DNA from: Shewanella ulleungensis
GTDB taxonomy: Bacteria; Pseudomonadota; Gammaproteobacteria; Enterobacterales; Shewanellaceae
Length of the DNA stretch: 64,000 bases
Assembly: GCF_014648315.1 (NCBI RefSeq)
Contig: NZ_BMQW01000001.1
Location: 1 to 64,000 of the forward strand
Reading direction: 5' to 3'
Positions 55,725 to 64,000 of the stretch are shown piece after piece (the stretch's first letter is position 1; each line of letters opens with the position of its first letter). The translations under genes were made by a program, and so were the position numbers. The notes below the pieces were generated by a model. The model was not told the origin of the DNA. It did no database searches and saw only the letters and a list, made by a program, of their open reading frames with translations.

Positions 55725-58184
55725 ATGAATCGATTTATCTATGGCTTTTGTGCCTGTTCTTTATCAGCAATGTTATGGCCATCGCTGGCACCCATATGGT
55801 GTTTGCCTATCTTGTGCTTATTGGTGTTGTTCTGCCTTAAAAAAACGCCCTTTTTAGCGGGGGGCTTTTTTGCGATTCTGTGGCTCAGTGCGTTTTTTCA
55901 ATGTCTTTATTTGCCCCAAAATGCTGAAAAACCCCAACAAATTCAATTTACGGCGCAGATAGTAACACTTGTAAGCCAAAACAGCGACTGGATAAGTTTC
56001 GATGTGCGGGTTATGCCACCGCGACAAGACCGATCGTTATTTGAAGCCATAGCACTCTCTAATGTGCAGCGATATTACCGATTAACTTGGCAAAAGCCAG
56101 CGAAAATTGAATCTGGGCAAATTTGGCAATTTAGTGCTCGGATGAAAGGGATTAGCAGTATTCAAAATCAAGGTGGGTTTAACCAACAAAAGTACTTTAT
56201 TAGTCAGCATATTGTGGCAAAGGGACGGGTTAAACAGGCTGAATTAATCAGCAGTAATACCTCAGTTAGAAAATATATTATGGATAGAACGTTGCCTATT
56301 TTACATCGCTTACCCCAAGGTGACATTTTACAAGCATTAATATTTGGTGATAAACGTGAGCTTGATGACGCTCGATGGCAGCAGCTTAGGCAAACAGGGG
56401 CTGGGCATTTGGTGGCGATATCGGGCTTACATTTGTCTGTAGTATTTGGCCTGTTTTATGGCGTGCTGATGTTATGTTCACGTATATTTTCGGCGCAACA
56501 ACATGGCCGAAAAGCACAAGTCATTATGCTTGTAGCTGCGCTTATCACCTTGGGTTATGGCTATTTGTCTGGATTTGGGATCGCGACTCAACGTGCATTA
56601 TTGATGATGCTATTGTTAGTTATATTTAGTGTAGTTAAGCAATTTAGCCACAGCTGGGATCGACTATTGTATGCGCTATTTTTTGTGTTACTGCTTGACC
56701 CTATTGCCATATTAAGTGCTGGTCTGTGGTTATCGTTTTTAGCGCTCGCTATCATTTTACTCGCCGTAAAGCCACAATCGTTCACACCGCCATCAGCTTC
56801 AATGCATACTGAGGTTGCTGTAAGCAACATCAGGCAGCGGCTATTGATAAAGGGTCGAGAAATGGCATCTTACTTATTGAATGCTGTTAACACGCTTTGG
56901 TCTATTCAATGGCGTTTGGCGCTGGGATTAGGTGGACTTCAGGCCATTTTGTTTGGGACGCTGACGCCACACAGTATTTGGTTGAATTTATTGTTTGTAC
57001 CTTGGTTTAGTGTGGTAGTTATCCCATTAACCATGTTGAGCTTTTGTTTGTGGTTATTGAGTTCAACATTGTTAAGTATTATCGGTATTGAACAACAGGT
57101 AATTGAAAATATTGGTACAACAATACTCACCTTGGCTGATGTTAGTTTAGTGCCCTTTGTTGAACTATTACATGTAAGTGATCACTTGCCTTGGGCGTTA
57201 TTACCTATTACTGAACCGTCGCTTGCCGCTGTGTTGTTTGTGTTGATTGCGCTGATATTAGTTTATCTTCGGCCTCATTTGGCTGTAGATAAACGCATTA
57301 TCCGTTATTGCTTAGTCATATTGTGTCTGCCCGTCGGGGCTCACTTATTAGGAGCGATACAACGGAGTGATGAGCCCAATCACCAATATAACGATGTGTG
57401 GCAAATGCATGTGTTAGATGTCGCTCAAGGAATGGCGATTGTAGTGCAACAAAGCAATCATGGGATTATTTACGATACTGGCGCTGCATTTGGCGAGTTT
57501 AGTTATGCTAAAAGGGCGATTTTGCCTTTTTTAGTTTCTAGAGGCATCACTGACATTGATTACATTATTGTTAGCCATGATGATAACGACCATGTGGGCG
57601 GTTTAACGGTATTATCGGATGCATTTCCAGCAAGCCAATTGATTGCCGATTTTAGTTTAGCGGATCATACCGATAGGTCTCTGAGCCAAAGGTGTCAAGG
57701 TAATTTGTCTTGGCATGGTTTGAATATGCATTTCATCGACAATCAATTGCTTAATGGCAATGACAATAATAACTCTTGTGTTATGAGGTTATCTGATGGC
57801 AATACGCGAGTATTACTTGCCGGAGATATTGAAACGCTACGAGAGCAATCGTTACTGCAAACTCAGGCTGATGTTGAAGCCGACATTATCTTCGTCCCCC
57901 ATCATGGTAGTCGGACATCTTCAACTCCCGCCTTTATTGATGTGGTTAACCCTGAACTCGCTATTGTGACGGCAGGTTTTGCCAATCAGTATGGCTTTCC
58001 TAAAAGTGATGTTATGGCCCGCTATCAACAGCGGGATATCAGCTCATTACAGACGGGACATGTAGGTCAAATAAGTATCACATTTACAGAAAAAGGCTAC
58101 AAAATAGCCACTTACCGCCAACATTTAGCTCCATTTTGGTATAACCATTTGTTTAAATTTGGTGAGTCACTTAAAGCAGAGTAG
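55725..58184 (+). CDS. comEC: ComEC/Rec2 DNA-uptake channel protein
   Basis: The 819 residues have N-terminal helices, the periplasmic OB-like domain, the competence domain (IFGDKRELDDARWQQLRQTGAGHLVAISGLHLSVVFG), more helices and a C-terminal metallo-beta-lactamase domain (VLDVAQGMAIVV, VSHDDNDHVGGLTVL, FVPHHGSRTSS). It would pass single-stranded DNA across the inner membrane during transformation, with the lactamase-like domain probably degrading the other strand. Confidence 0.95.
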   Translation: MNRFIYGFCACSLSAMLWPSLAPIWCLPILCLLVLFCLKKTPFLAGGFFAILWLSAFFQCLYLPQNAEKPQQIQFTAQIVTLVSQNSDWISFDVRVMPPRQDRSLFEAIALSNVQRYYRLTWQKPAKIESGQIWQFSARMKGISSIQNQGGFNQQKYFISQHIVAKGRVKQAELISSNTSVRKYIMDRTLPILHRLPQGDILQALIFGDKRELDDARWQQLRQTGAGHLVAISGLHLSVVFGLFYGVLMLCSRIFSAQQHGRKAQVIMLVAALITLGYGYLSGFGIATQRALLMMLLLVIFSVVKQFSHSWDRLLYALFFVLLLDPIAILSAGLWLSFLALAIILLAVKPQSFTPPSASMHTEVAVSNIRQRLLIKGREMASYLLNAVNTLWSIQWRLALGLGGLQAILFGTLTPHSIWLNLLFVPWFSVVVIPLTMLSFCLWLLSSTLLSIIGIEQQVIENIGTTILTLADVSLVPFVELLHVSDHLPWALLPITEPSLAAVLFVLIALILVYLRPHLAVDKRIIRYCLVILCLPVGAHLLGAIQRSDEPNHQYNDVWQMHVLDVAQGMAIVVQQSNHGIIYDTGAAFGEFSYAKRAILPFLVSRGITDIDYIIVSHDDNDHVGGLTVLSDAFPASQLIADFSLADHTDRSLSQRCQGNLSWHGLNMHFIDNQLLNGNDNNNSCVMRLSDGNTRVLLAGDIETLREQSLLQTQADVEADIIFVPHHGSRTSSTPAFIDVVNPELAIVTAGFANQYGFPKSDVMARYQQRDISSLQTGHVGQISITFTEKGYKIATYRQHLAPFWYNHLFKFGESLKAE

Positions 58185-58221
58185 AATGTGGCCTATGTTT
58201 GCTAGTTAAGTATTGGATTCA

Positions 58222-60033
58222 ATGTCAGTATCAACTCCTAATGATAAAAATGAAATGTGGGTCGTTTTTAAACGCCTAATGACTTATGTCGCGCCAATGA
58301 AAACCATGTTTATTATGGCGGTGCTTGCGCTACTCACCTATGGTGCTGTCGACGCCGCATTTATTGCCTTTATTAAACCCTTTATTGACGAAGGCTTTAG
58401 TCAAACGCCAACGGTAGTTGCGGGGGTAGATGTCCCTTCGCATGGTGGATTTAATGCCGACAACGACATTATGTTTATGGCACCTATAGTGGTGATTTTG
58501 ATGTTTACGTTGCGCGGGGTAGCTAACTTTGTGTCTACCTACTGTGTGTCTTTTATCAGTGCACAACTGATTATGGATATGCGTCAGCAAGTGTTTGAGC
58601 ATTATTTACGTTTACCTGTGAGCTACATTGACCGTGAAAATAGCGGTAATTTAATCTCTCGCGTGACCTTTGACACAGAACAAATAGCCAGAGCATCTGG
58701 CAGTGCGCTTATTTCTATTGTTCGCGACAGTATGACTGCTGTGGGAATGTTGGCGATTATGTTCTATTACTCTTGGAAGCTTTCACTGTGTATTTTAGTG
58801 ATAGGGCCAATTATCGGTATAGTAATAAGTGTTGTCAGTCGTCGTTTTCGTAAGGTCTCTAAACAAATTCAATCAGCCATGGGCGGGGTTACTGCCACCA
58901 CTGAACAAATGATTAAAGGCCATAAAAACGTATTAGTGTTTGGTGGTCAAAAAACGGAAGTTGATCGTTTTTTCCACGTAAATGATCGCAACAGATATCA
59001 AAATATGAAACTCGCAGTCGCTCAGGCGGTGAGTCAACCACTTATTATGGTGATTGGGTCGTTTGCACTGGCATTTGTATTGTATGCCGCCACATGGGAC
59101 AGCATGAAAACGGATTTGACCGCGGGTACGTTTGCGGCGATTTTAGGTGCCATGCTTGCCATGTTACAGCCGATTAAAAATTTAACCCGTGTTAATGCTG
59201 AGTTTCAGCGCGGTATTGCAGCTTGTACCACTGTTTTTGAATTACTAGATACCGCTCCTGAGCCAGATAATGGCCAGCATTCGGTTGACAGAGTTAAAGG
59301 TAAACTACGTTTTGATAATGTGACTTTTGCTTATCCAGAACAAGAAAAACCGGCACTTAATGGAATTAACTTTGAAGTGCAGCCGGGTAAAACTGTGGCG
59401 TTAGTTGGACGGTCTGGCTCTGGTAAATCAACGATTGCCAGTTTAATCACCCGTTTTTATGGTGGCTTGAGCGAAGGTGATATCACCCTTGATGACACCA
59501 GTATTTATGACTACCAGCTCAAGTCTTTACGTAATCAAGTTGCACTAGTGTCGCAACAAGTGACGTTATTTAATGACACCATTGCCAACAACATTGCCTA
59601 CGCATACCCAGGTGAAGTGACGCGCGAGCAAATTGTGCGCGCGGCAGAACTTGCTTATGCCATGGAGTTTATTGATACCTTACCTGATGGTCTCGATACT
59701 CAAGTAGGCGAAAATGGCGTGTTACTTTCTGGTGGTCAACGTCAACGTATTGCTATTGCTCGAGCCATGCTGCGAGACGCGCCAGTGTTAATTTTAGATG
59801 AAGCCACCTCAGCGTTAGATACAGAATCTGAAAAAGCCATTCAAAAAGGTTTAGATAATTTGCGTCATAATCGAACTTCAATTGTGATTGCTCATCGCTT
59901 ATCGACCATCGAAAGTGCTGACGAGATTTTGGTTATTGACCAGGGGAAAATCGTGGAACGCGGTAATCACAGTGAACTGATATCTCATGCGGGTATTTAC
60001 GCGAATTTGTACAAGATGCAGTTTAGTCAGTAA
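58222..60033 (+). CDS. msbA: lipid A flippase MsbA
   Basis: This inner-membrane ABC exporter flips core-lipid A. The 603 residues have six helices then the ATPase: VALVGRSGSGKSTIASLI (Walker A), VALVSQQVTLFNDTIANNIAY (Q-loop), LLSGGQRQRIAIARAML and VLILDEATSALD. An in-frame TTG lies 9 nt upstream of the chosen ATG; neither ribosome site is strong. It is followed 12 nt later by lpxK. Confidence 0.96.
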   Translation: MSVSTPNDKNEMWVVFKRLMTYVAPMKTMFIMAVLALLTYGAVDAAFIAFIKPFIDEGFSQTPTVVAGVDVPSHGGFNADNDIMFMAPIVVILMFTLRGVANFVSTYCVSFISAQLIMDMRQQVFEHYLRLPVSYIDRENSGNLISRVTFDTEQIARASGSALISIVRDSMTAVGMLAIMFYYSWKLSLCILVIGPIIGIVISVVSRRFRKVSKQIQSAMGGVTATTEQMIKGHKNVLVFGGQKTEVDRFFHVNDRNRYQNMKLAVAQAVSQPLIMVIGSFALAFVLYAATWDSMKTDLTAGTFAAILGAMLAMLQPIKNLTRVNAEFQRGIAACTTVFELLDTAPEPDNGQHSVDRVKGKLRFDNVTFAYPEQEKPALNGINFEVQPGKTVALVGRSGSGKSTIASLITRFYGGLSEGDITLDDTSIYDYQLKSLRNQVALVSQQVTLFNDTIANNIAYAYPGEVTREQIVRAAELAYAMEFIDTLPDGLDTQVGENGVLLSGGQRQRIAIARAMLRDAPVLILDEATSALDTESEKAIQKGLDNLRHNRTSIVIAHRLSTIESADEILVIDQGKIVERGNHSELISHAGIYANLYKMQFSQ

Positions 60034-60045
60034 GGGGTCGGTGGA

Positions 60046-61053
60046 ATGCAGCAATTAATCCATCGTATTTGGTATCACAATCATTGGGCAAAATGGTTAT
60101 TTTTGCCATTGTCTGGGTTGTTTGGTGTCGTATCCATGTTAAGACGGTTAATGTTCAGTCTTGGTATTCAACACGCTACAACATTGCCGGTACCAGTGAT
60201 TGTGGTGGGCAATATTACAGCTGGCGGCAGTGGTAAAACACCTACCGTGATCTACTTAATTGAATTATTGCGTCAGCAAGGATACACCCCTGGTGTTATC
60301 AGCCGTGGATATGGCGTTGAGATCCAAGGCTGCATAGCGGTAAATGTGGGAGCTAAAGCCATTGATGTGGGTGATGAGCCTGCGATGATAGTCGCTCGCA
60401 CTCAGGTACCAATGGTGGTGGGTGCTAAGCGTGTTGATGCGGCAAATATGTTGTTAGCAAATAATGATGTGGATGTGATTATCAGTGACGATGGCCTGCA
60501 GCATTATGCGTTAGCACGCGATATTGAAATCGCCTTAGTTGATGGTGAGCGTCGATATGGTAATCAATGCCTTATCCCTGCAGGCCCGTTACGCGAAGGA
60601 CTTTGGCGCTTAAAAAGTGTTGACTTTATAATTAACAATGGCGGACCTGCACAACAAAACGAAGTGTTAATGAGCTTAACGCCGGGACCACTTGTTCAGG
60701 TGAGCCAATCTGATAGTGAGCCACTGCCTATTGCACAAGACGTGGTAGCGATGGCTGCTATTGGTAATCCGCAACGTTTTTTTAATACATTGACTCAATT
60801 AGGTTATAACCTAGCTAATACGGTTGAATTTACCGATCACCAAGCTTTCTCGGCGACAGAGTTACATCGCTTGTCTGGCGAGCACCCATTAGTGATGACT
60901 GAAAAAGATGCGGTTAAATGTCGCGATTTTGCTGAAAGTCACTGGTGGTATTTACCGGTAAATGCGAAGCTTACCCCAGAATTTGATCACGCATTGTTGA
61001 GCCAATTACAGCAAGTGGCTCAAACTAAAAAAGGACTGTCTCATGGCATTTGA
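60046..61053 (+). CDS. lpxK: tetraacyldisaccharide 4'-kinase LpxK
   Basis: LpxK phosphorylates the lipid A precursor at the 4' position. The 335 residues contain the P-loop [64 protein letters not shown] and [12 protein letters not shown]. It overlaps ycaR by 11 nt. Confidence 0.96.
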   Translation: MQQLIHRIWYHNHWAKWLFLPLSGLFGVVSMLRRLMFSLGIQHATTLPVPVIVVGNITAGGSGKTPTVIYLIELLRQQGYTPGVISRGYGVEIQGCIAVNVGAKAIDVGDEPAMIVARTQVPMVVGAKRVDAANMLLANNDVDVIISDDGLQHYALARDIEIALVDGERRYGNQCLIPAGPLREGLWRLKSVDFIINNGGPAQQNEVLMSLTPGPLVQVSQSDSEPLPIAQDVVAMAAIGNPQRFFNTLTQLGYNLANTVEFTDHQAFSATELHRLSGEHPLVMTEKDAVKCRDFAESHWWYLPVNAKLTPEFDHALLSQLQQVAQTKKGLSHGI

Positions 61054-61219
61054 TAAAAAACTACTCGAAATTGTGGCTTGCCCAGTATGCAAAGGTAAGT
61101 TGGAATACGATAAAACAGCACAACAATTGATTTGTAAATTTGATAAGTTAGCTTATCCAATTACAGAAGGCATCCCTGTGTTGTTAGAAAACCGCGCTAC
61201 CCCTTGGGTTGCTGAATAA
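61043..61219 (+). CDS. ycaR: Trm112/YcaR-family zinc-ribbon-like protein
   Basis: The 58 residues read [20 protein letters not shown], then [20 protein letters not shown], as in E. coli YcaR. Two of the Cys pair are kept (CPVC) and a third appears in LICKF; the fourth position is Asp. The family includes Trm112 activators of methyltransferases. It overlaps the lpxK 3' end by 11 nt in another frame, a conserved arrangement. In E. coli kdsB follows, but here a terminator does. Confidence 0.93.
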   Translation: MAFDKKLLEIVACPVCKGKLEYDKTAQQLICKFDKLAYPITEGIPVLLENRATPWVAE

Positions 61220-61243
61220 GCAAGTCACTGCAATATGATGATT

Positions 61244-61268
61244 AAAACGTCCTTAGGGACGTTTTTTT
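61244..61268 (+). terminator. terminator of the msbA-lpxK-ycaR operon
   Basis: AAACGTCC and GGACGTTT form a stem with a small loop followed by a T run. Confidence 0.85.
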
Positions 61269-61471
61269 ATGTCCGTGTTTCAAACTCTGCTTAATTCTGC
61301 AAGCGAGTGTTATCAGTGTTTTTAGAATGTTAACACGCTATAGCTAAAGTGAAAGTAAAACGCTAAATGCATATCTAATAACAACAAAAAGCATTGGTTT
61401 TATTGAACTTATTCCCAGTCAGGTAGATAATTTATTTATCTGTAAAATGTGTTTTTTGACTGGGTAGTCTT

Positions 61472-62212
61472 ATGGCTGAACATGAACGTTTTCAACAATT
61501 AGTTGCTGAACTCATTCGTGAACATCGCGGAAAGCGAGTGGTCTCGTTTGAGTTTCAAGGCAAACGTTATTGGCTTAAACAAGTAGAGAAACTAGCTGGT
61601 GCGATGCGTTTGCTTAAACAGAATTCAGCTCTCGCATTACACAAAGAAATAGATGTACTTACTGAGTTGGCCAGGCATGGTGCCCCAGTACCTGCGGTGG
61701 TTGATGTCGGCGATGGCTATATGGTTATTGAGGATGCGGGTGCAACGATTAAAGATTTGCTTGCTCATGATCAAGAAGCTCATTGGCCTATTATCCTTAA
61801 CGATGTTGCGATTGCTTTAGCAAGTTTACACATGATGCATTTTTCCCATGGACGTCCCGCTCTGCGCGATATTAGTTGGCAAGATGGCGAAGTGAAGTTC
61901 ATTGATTTTGAAGCGCATCAACAAGACAAATCGGAAATATCGCAACAAGTGAGAGACTTACTGGTATTTATTCACAGCTTGTATCGTTATATTGGCCCTC
62001 GCAATGCATTGATCTCTCAAGCTATCGACGCTTATCGTGCCGCGGGTGGCGAATTGATATGGCAAAAAGCAAAACAATTTTTAGCGTCTTGGCAGTGGCT
62101 GTATTATTTTGCTTGGCCATTTCGTTATGCTGGTGGCAAAGATTTAAAACCAGTTTATTGGGTGCTTTGGCATTTTAGGCAAGAGAATGCGTTGCCGAGT
62201 GTGGCGTTATAG
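61472..62212 (+). CDS. kinase-fold protein of the InaA/WaaP-like type
   Basis: The 246 residues have a protein-kinase-like fold: YWLKQVEKLAG (ATP Lys region), GYMVIEDAGATIKDLL, the catalytic loop HGRPALRDISWQDG and the metal motif KFIDFEAH. This loop variant is typical of a group related to InaA and LPS-core kinases, so a sugar or lipid A-core substrate is possible. It stands alone. Confidence 0.8.
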   Translation: MAEHERFQQLVAELIREHRGKRVVSFEFQGKRYWLKQVEKLAGAMRLLKQNSALALHKEIDVLTELARHGAPVPAVVDVGDGYMVIEDAGATIKDLLAHDQEAHWPIILNDVAIALASLHMMHFSHGRPALRDISWQDGEVKFIDFEAHQQDKSEISQQVRDLLVFIHSLYRYIGPRNALISQAIDAYRAAGGELIWQKAKQFLASWQWLYYFAWPFRYAGGKDLKPVYWVLWHFRQENALPSVAL

Positions 62213-62222
62213 TTTATAGACG

Positions 62223-62250
62223 AAAAAGCTTGCTGATAGGCAAGCTTTTT
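62223..62250. terminator. bidirectional terminator
   Basis: AAAAAGCTTGC and GCAAGCTTTTT form a perfect stem between convergent genes. Confidence 0.85.
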
Positions 62251-62287
62251 CAATTTTGCTTAGATGTTGATATTTACATCTCGATGT

Positions 62288-63181
62288 TTAGTTTTGTTGA
62301 TCTGCTGTTGGACTGAGATCTTGATATAAGGTGTCTATCCATTTTTCTGCTGAGATAAACTGCCATCCCCAATCTTTATAGTCTTTAGGAACTCCTTGCT
62401 GTTTAATTTTAGCCAGATCGTGTCCCATTTCAATTTCACCGCGCATCCAATTGATACAATCATCAAGCATATGTTTAAATTTTAATAATTCGTTACGGGT
62501 TGCTAACTCACCATGACCTGGGATCACCTGAGTTTTACTGTTGAGTTTATCTAAAATAGCGCTGACATTATCGCGGTAACCCACAACTGAACCGCCACCT
62601 TTTAGGTCAATATAAGGAAAACGGTCTTTAAAATACAAGTCGCCCATATGGATAATATTAGCTTTTTGCCACATCACCACACTGTCGCCATCGGTATGAC
62701 CTGGACCAAGGTGAATAACTTCTAGAGTGTCTTGGTTAAAATGAATAGAGATGTTTTCAGCAAAGGTAATGACTGGCAGCGCAGATTTTGGCGTTTTGCT
62801 GTCTTCACTTAATCGTTTTAATACATTGTGGTGGGCTAAAATGGTGCCGGTGGCGCCAAAATGTGCATTACCACCAGTATGATCTCCATGGTAATGAGTA
62901 TTAACAATGTATTTAGGCACTCCAGCTTGTATCTCATTTAATGATGCTGAAATTTTATCGGCTAATGGCGCGAACTGATCGTCAATAATCAAAATACCGT
63001 CGCTACCAGCTGATACGCCAATATTGCCACCAGCCCCCATAAACATATAGGTATTGTCATTAAGCTTTTTTGAGGTGATTTTGACATCGCTCATGCTGTC
63101 ATCCGCTATCACACAGCTACTGAATGCGAATAAGGCCAATGTGCTCAATTTAATCATCTTTTTTTGAAATCTCAGTTTCAT
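62288..63181 (-). CDS. exported metallo-beta-lactamase-fold hydrolase
   Basis: The 297 residues have a signal peptide (about 1-27, ending VIA-D) and the MBL core: NTHYHGDHTGGNAHF (zinc site His-x-His-x-Asp-His), HLGPGHTDGDSVVMW, IHMGDLYFKDRFPYID and VIPGHGEL. The pattern resembles class B-like secreted hydrolases but I cannot assign a substrate; beta-lactamase activity is not implied. Confidence 0.88.
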   Translation of the reverse strand: MKLRFQKKMIKLSTLALFAFSSCVIADDSMSDVKITSKKLNDNTYMFMGAGGNIGVSAGSDGILIIDDQFAPLADKISASLNEIQAGVPKYIVNTHYHGDHTGGNAHFGATGTILAHHNVLKRLSEDSKTPKSALPVITFAENISIHFNQDTLEVIHLGPGHTDGDSVVMWQKANIIHMGDLYFKDRFPYIDLKGGGSVVGYRDNVSAILDKLNSKTQVIPGHGELATRNELLKFKHMLDDCINWMRGEIEMGHDLAKIKQQGVPKDYKDWGWQFISAEKWIDTLYQDLSPTADQQN

Positions 63182-63287
63182 GTTTGTCCCTTTATTTGTG
63201 CAGTGAAACCTGCAATAAACCTCAGATTGATACTGAATATCTGGCTTATTTGATCACTTGCAGGTTACACATTTGTTATGAATAATC

Positions 63288-64000
63288 TTATCGAGTCCAA
63301 GGTAACAGCTTTTGGGCAAAATTGTTGGCTAAACCCAATCGAATCGCTGCCTTATGGCGAGTTAAGTATAGTGCTTGATAACACAAAGGCACTAAATACA
63401 AACTGGTGACAGTGGAGAAAGTAAGGCCACCTATAATGGCAATAGCCATCGGTGAGTAGGGTGGTCCACCGCCGCCGATTTGGGTGTCGCCCATTGCTAA
63501 TGGAACTAAGCCAAGTACGGTTGTTGCTACCGTCATTAACACTGGGCGTAACCGGGTGATACACACATTAATAATGGTGTCGCTCAGTTTATCTAATTCG
63601 GGTGTCATCTGATTAATTTGATCGACTAATACAATACCGTTATTGACCACAATACCCATTAAAATCAAGATGCCAATCATTGCCATGACCGACATAGGCG
63701 TGCCTGTTAGCCATAAAGCCCAAAATACCCCAGTGATGGAAAACATAATCGAAGTAATAATGGCGGTAGGTAACAGTAAGGATTCAAACAATGCCGCCAT
63801 CACGATATAAATCATCGCGATAGCTAAAATCATGTTAACAGCCATGATAGATTGGTCTTCATCTTGACGCTCGAAGCCACCTCGCAGCGAGTAACCATAG
63901 CCGTAAGGAAAGTTAACAGAATCCATTACTTGGGTTATTTTTTCTTGTGCTTCTTCTGTTGTGAAGTCATCTAGGTTTGCACCAATTGAAAGGGCCGTTT
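63288..64000 (-). CDS. RND efflux permease, C-terminal part (runs off the window)
   Basis: The frame stays open to the right edge, so the 5' part lies outside; a Met at 63926 is internal. The visible 237 residues contain MAVNMILAIAMIYIVMAALFESLLLP, GTPMSVMAMIGILILMGIVVNNGIVLVDQIN (helix 10-11 region), RLRPVLMTVATTVLGLVPLAMG and the last helix (GGLTFSTVTSLYLVPLCYQALY). This is the second half of an AcrB/HAE1-type pump that drives export with protons. The partner genes are not visible. Confidence 0.92.
   Translation of the reverse strand, partial: TALSIGANLDDFTTEEAQEKITQVMDSVNFPYGYGYSLRGGFERQDEDQSIMAVNMILAIAMIYIVMAALFESLLLPTAIITSIMFSITGVFWALWLTGTPMSVMAMIGILILMGIVVNNGIVLVDQINQMTPELDKLSDTIINVCITRLRPVLMTVATTVLGLVPLAMGDTQIGGGGPPYSPMAIAIIGGLTFSTVTSLYLVPLCYQALYLTRHKAAIRLGLANNFAQKLLPWTR

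Noticed and set aside
1..64000. Prophage, defence island, tRNA genes or CRISPR arrays
   Set aside because: Reading both strands gave no tRNA cloverleaf, no phage gene set, no repeat-spacer array and no known defence genes; the only mobile element seen is the IS66 copy.

Overview
The window looks like a chromosomal segment of a marine, moderately AT-rich gammaproteobacterium, most likely Shewanella. This rests on protein resemblance and gene order: mfd beside csiV and lolCDE, comEC-msbA-lpxK-ycaR, and a 5S rRNA end of Shewanella type. The genus call is an inference from family knowledge, not from a database search. Most of the window is ordinary core or lineage-conserved chromosome. I found no CRISPR array, prophage, tRNA gene or defence island.

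Layout. 1-2940: decayed repeats of the 3' end of an rRNA operon (5S fragments and terminators), split by a complete IS66-family element with an 8-bp target duplication. 2941-5875: a PspB-like small membrane protein, the small heat-shock gene ibpA behind a ROSE-type RNA thermometer, soxR divergent from a VOC gene with a perfect SoxR box between them, and pepE. 6141-9791: the HtpX protease and a PAS-GGDEF-EAL protein. 9855-12842: a BaeSR-like two-component system divergent from two small Pro/Gly-rich proteins. 12949-16492: a 41-residue membrane-protein candidate, a tandem PTPS-like protein, an M23 peptidase, an ACT-domain protein and a DUF3047 protein. 16669-19900: a nitric oxide detoxification operon norV-norW-yeaR with a complete sigma-54/IHF/NorR-type control region. 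19934-28754: a LysR/MFS divergent pair, an interrupted lipoprotein gene, a GNAT enzyme, yecM, an L,D-transpeptidase, a K+ channel with a zinc ribbon, a MATE pump and small proteins. 28850-35735: a giant DUF748 protein, acetyltransferases, DUF445, VOC, DUF1289 and TerC. 35891-45579: asnB, an M28 peptidase, nagD, a chemoreceptor, sdaA and nagZ. 45675-61219: an envelope and repair block (csiV-mfd, PilZ-like, lolCDE, DUF3624, MarR, DUF2062, comEC, msbA-lpxK-ycaR). 61472-64000: a kinase-fold protein, an MBL-fold hydrolase and the 3' end of an RND permease gene.

How the parts work together. Several units are stress responses whose regulation can be read from the DNA: heat (sigma-32-like promoter plus ROSE hairpins for ibpA), redox-cycling compounds (SoxR box) and nitric oxide (sigma-54 promoter, IHF site and three GT-N7-AC sites before norV; no norR lies in the window). 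A second theme is envelope building: lipoprotein export (LolCDE), lipid A flipping and phosphorylation (MsbA, LpxK), peptidoglycan work (CsiV, NagZ, L,D-transpeptidase, M23) and envelope stress (HtpX, BaeSR-like).

The items most worth a second look are the ROSE/ibpA leader, the norVW-yeaR control region, the two-component system with Pro-rich partners, the Asp-to-Asn change in the IS66 transposase, the in-frame TGA in a lipoprotein gene, and the PTPS fusion whose site residues are split between its two halves.
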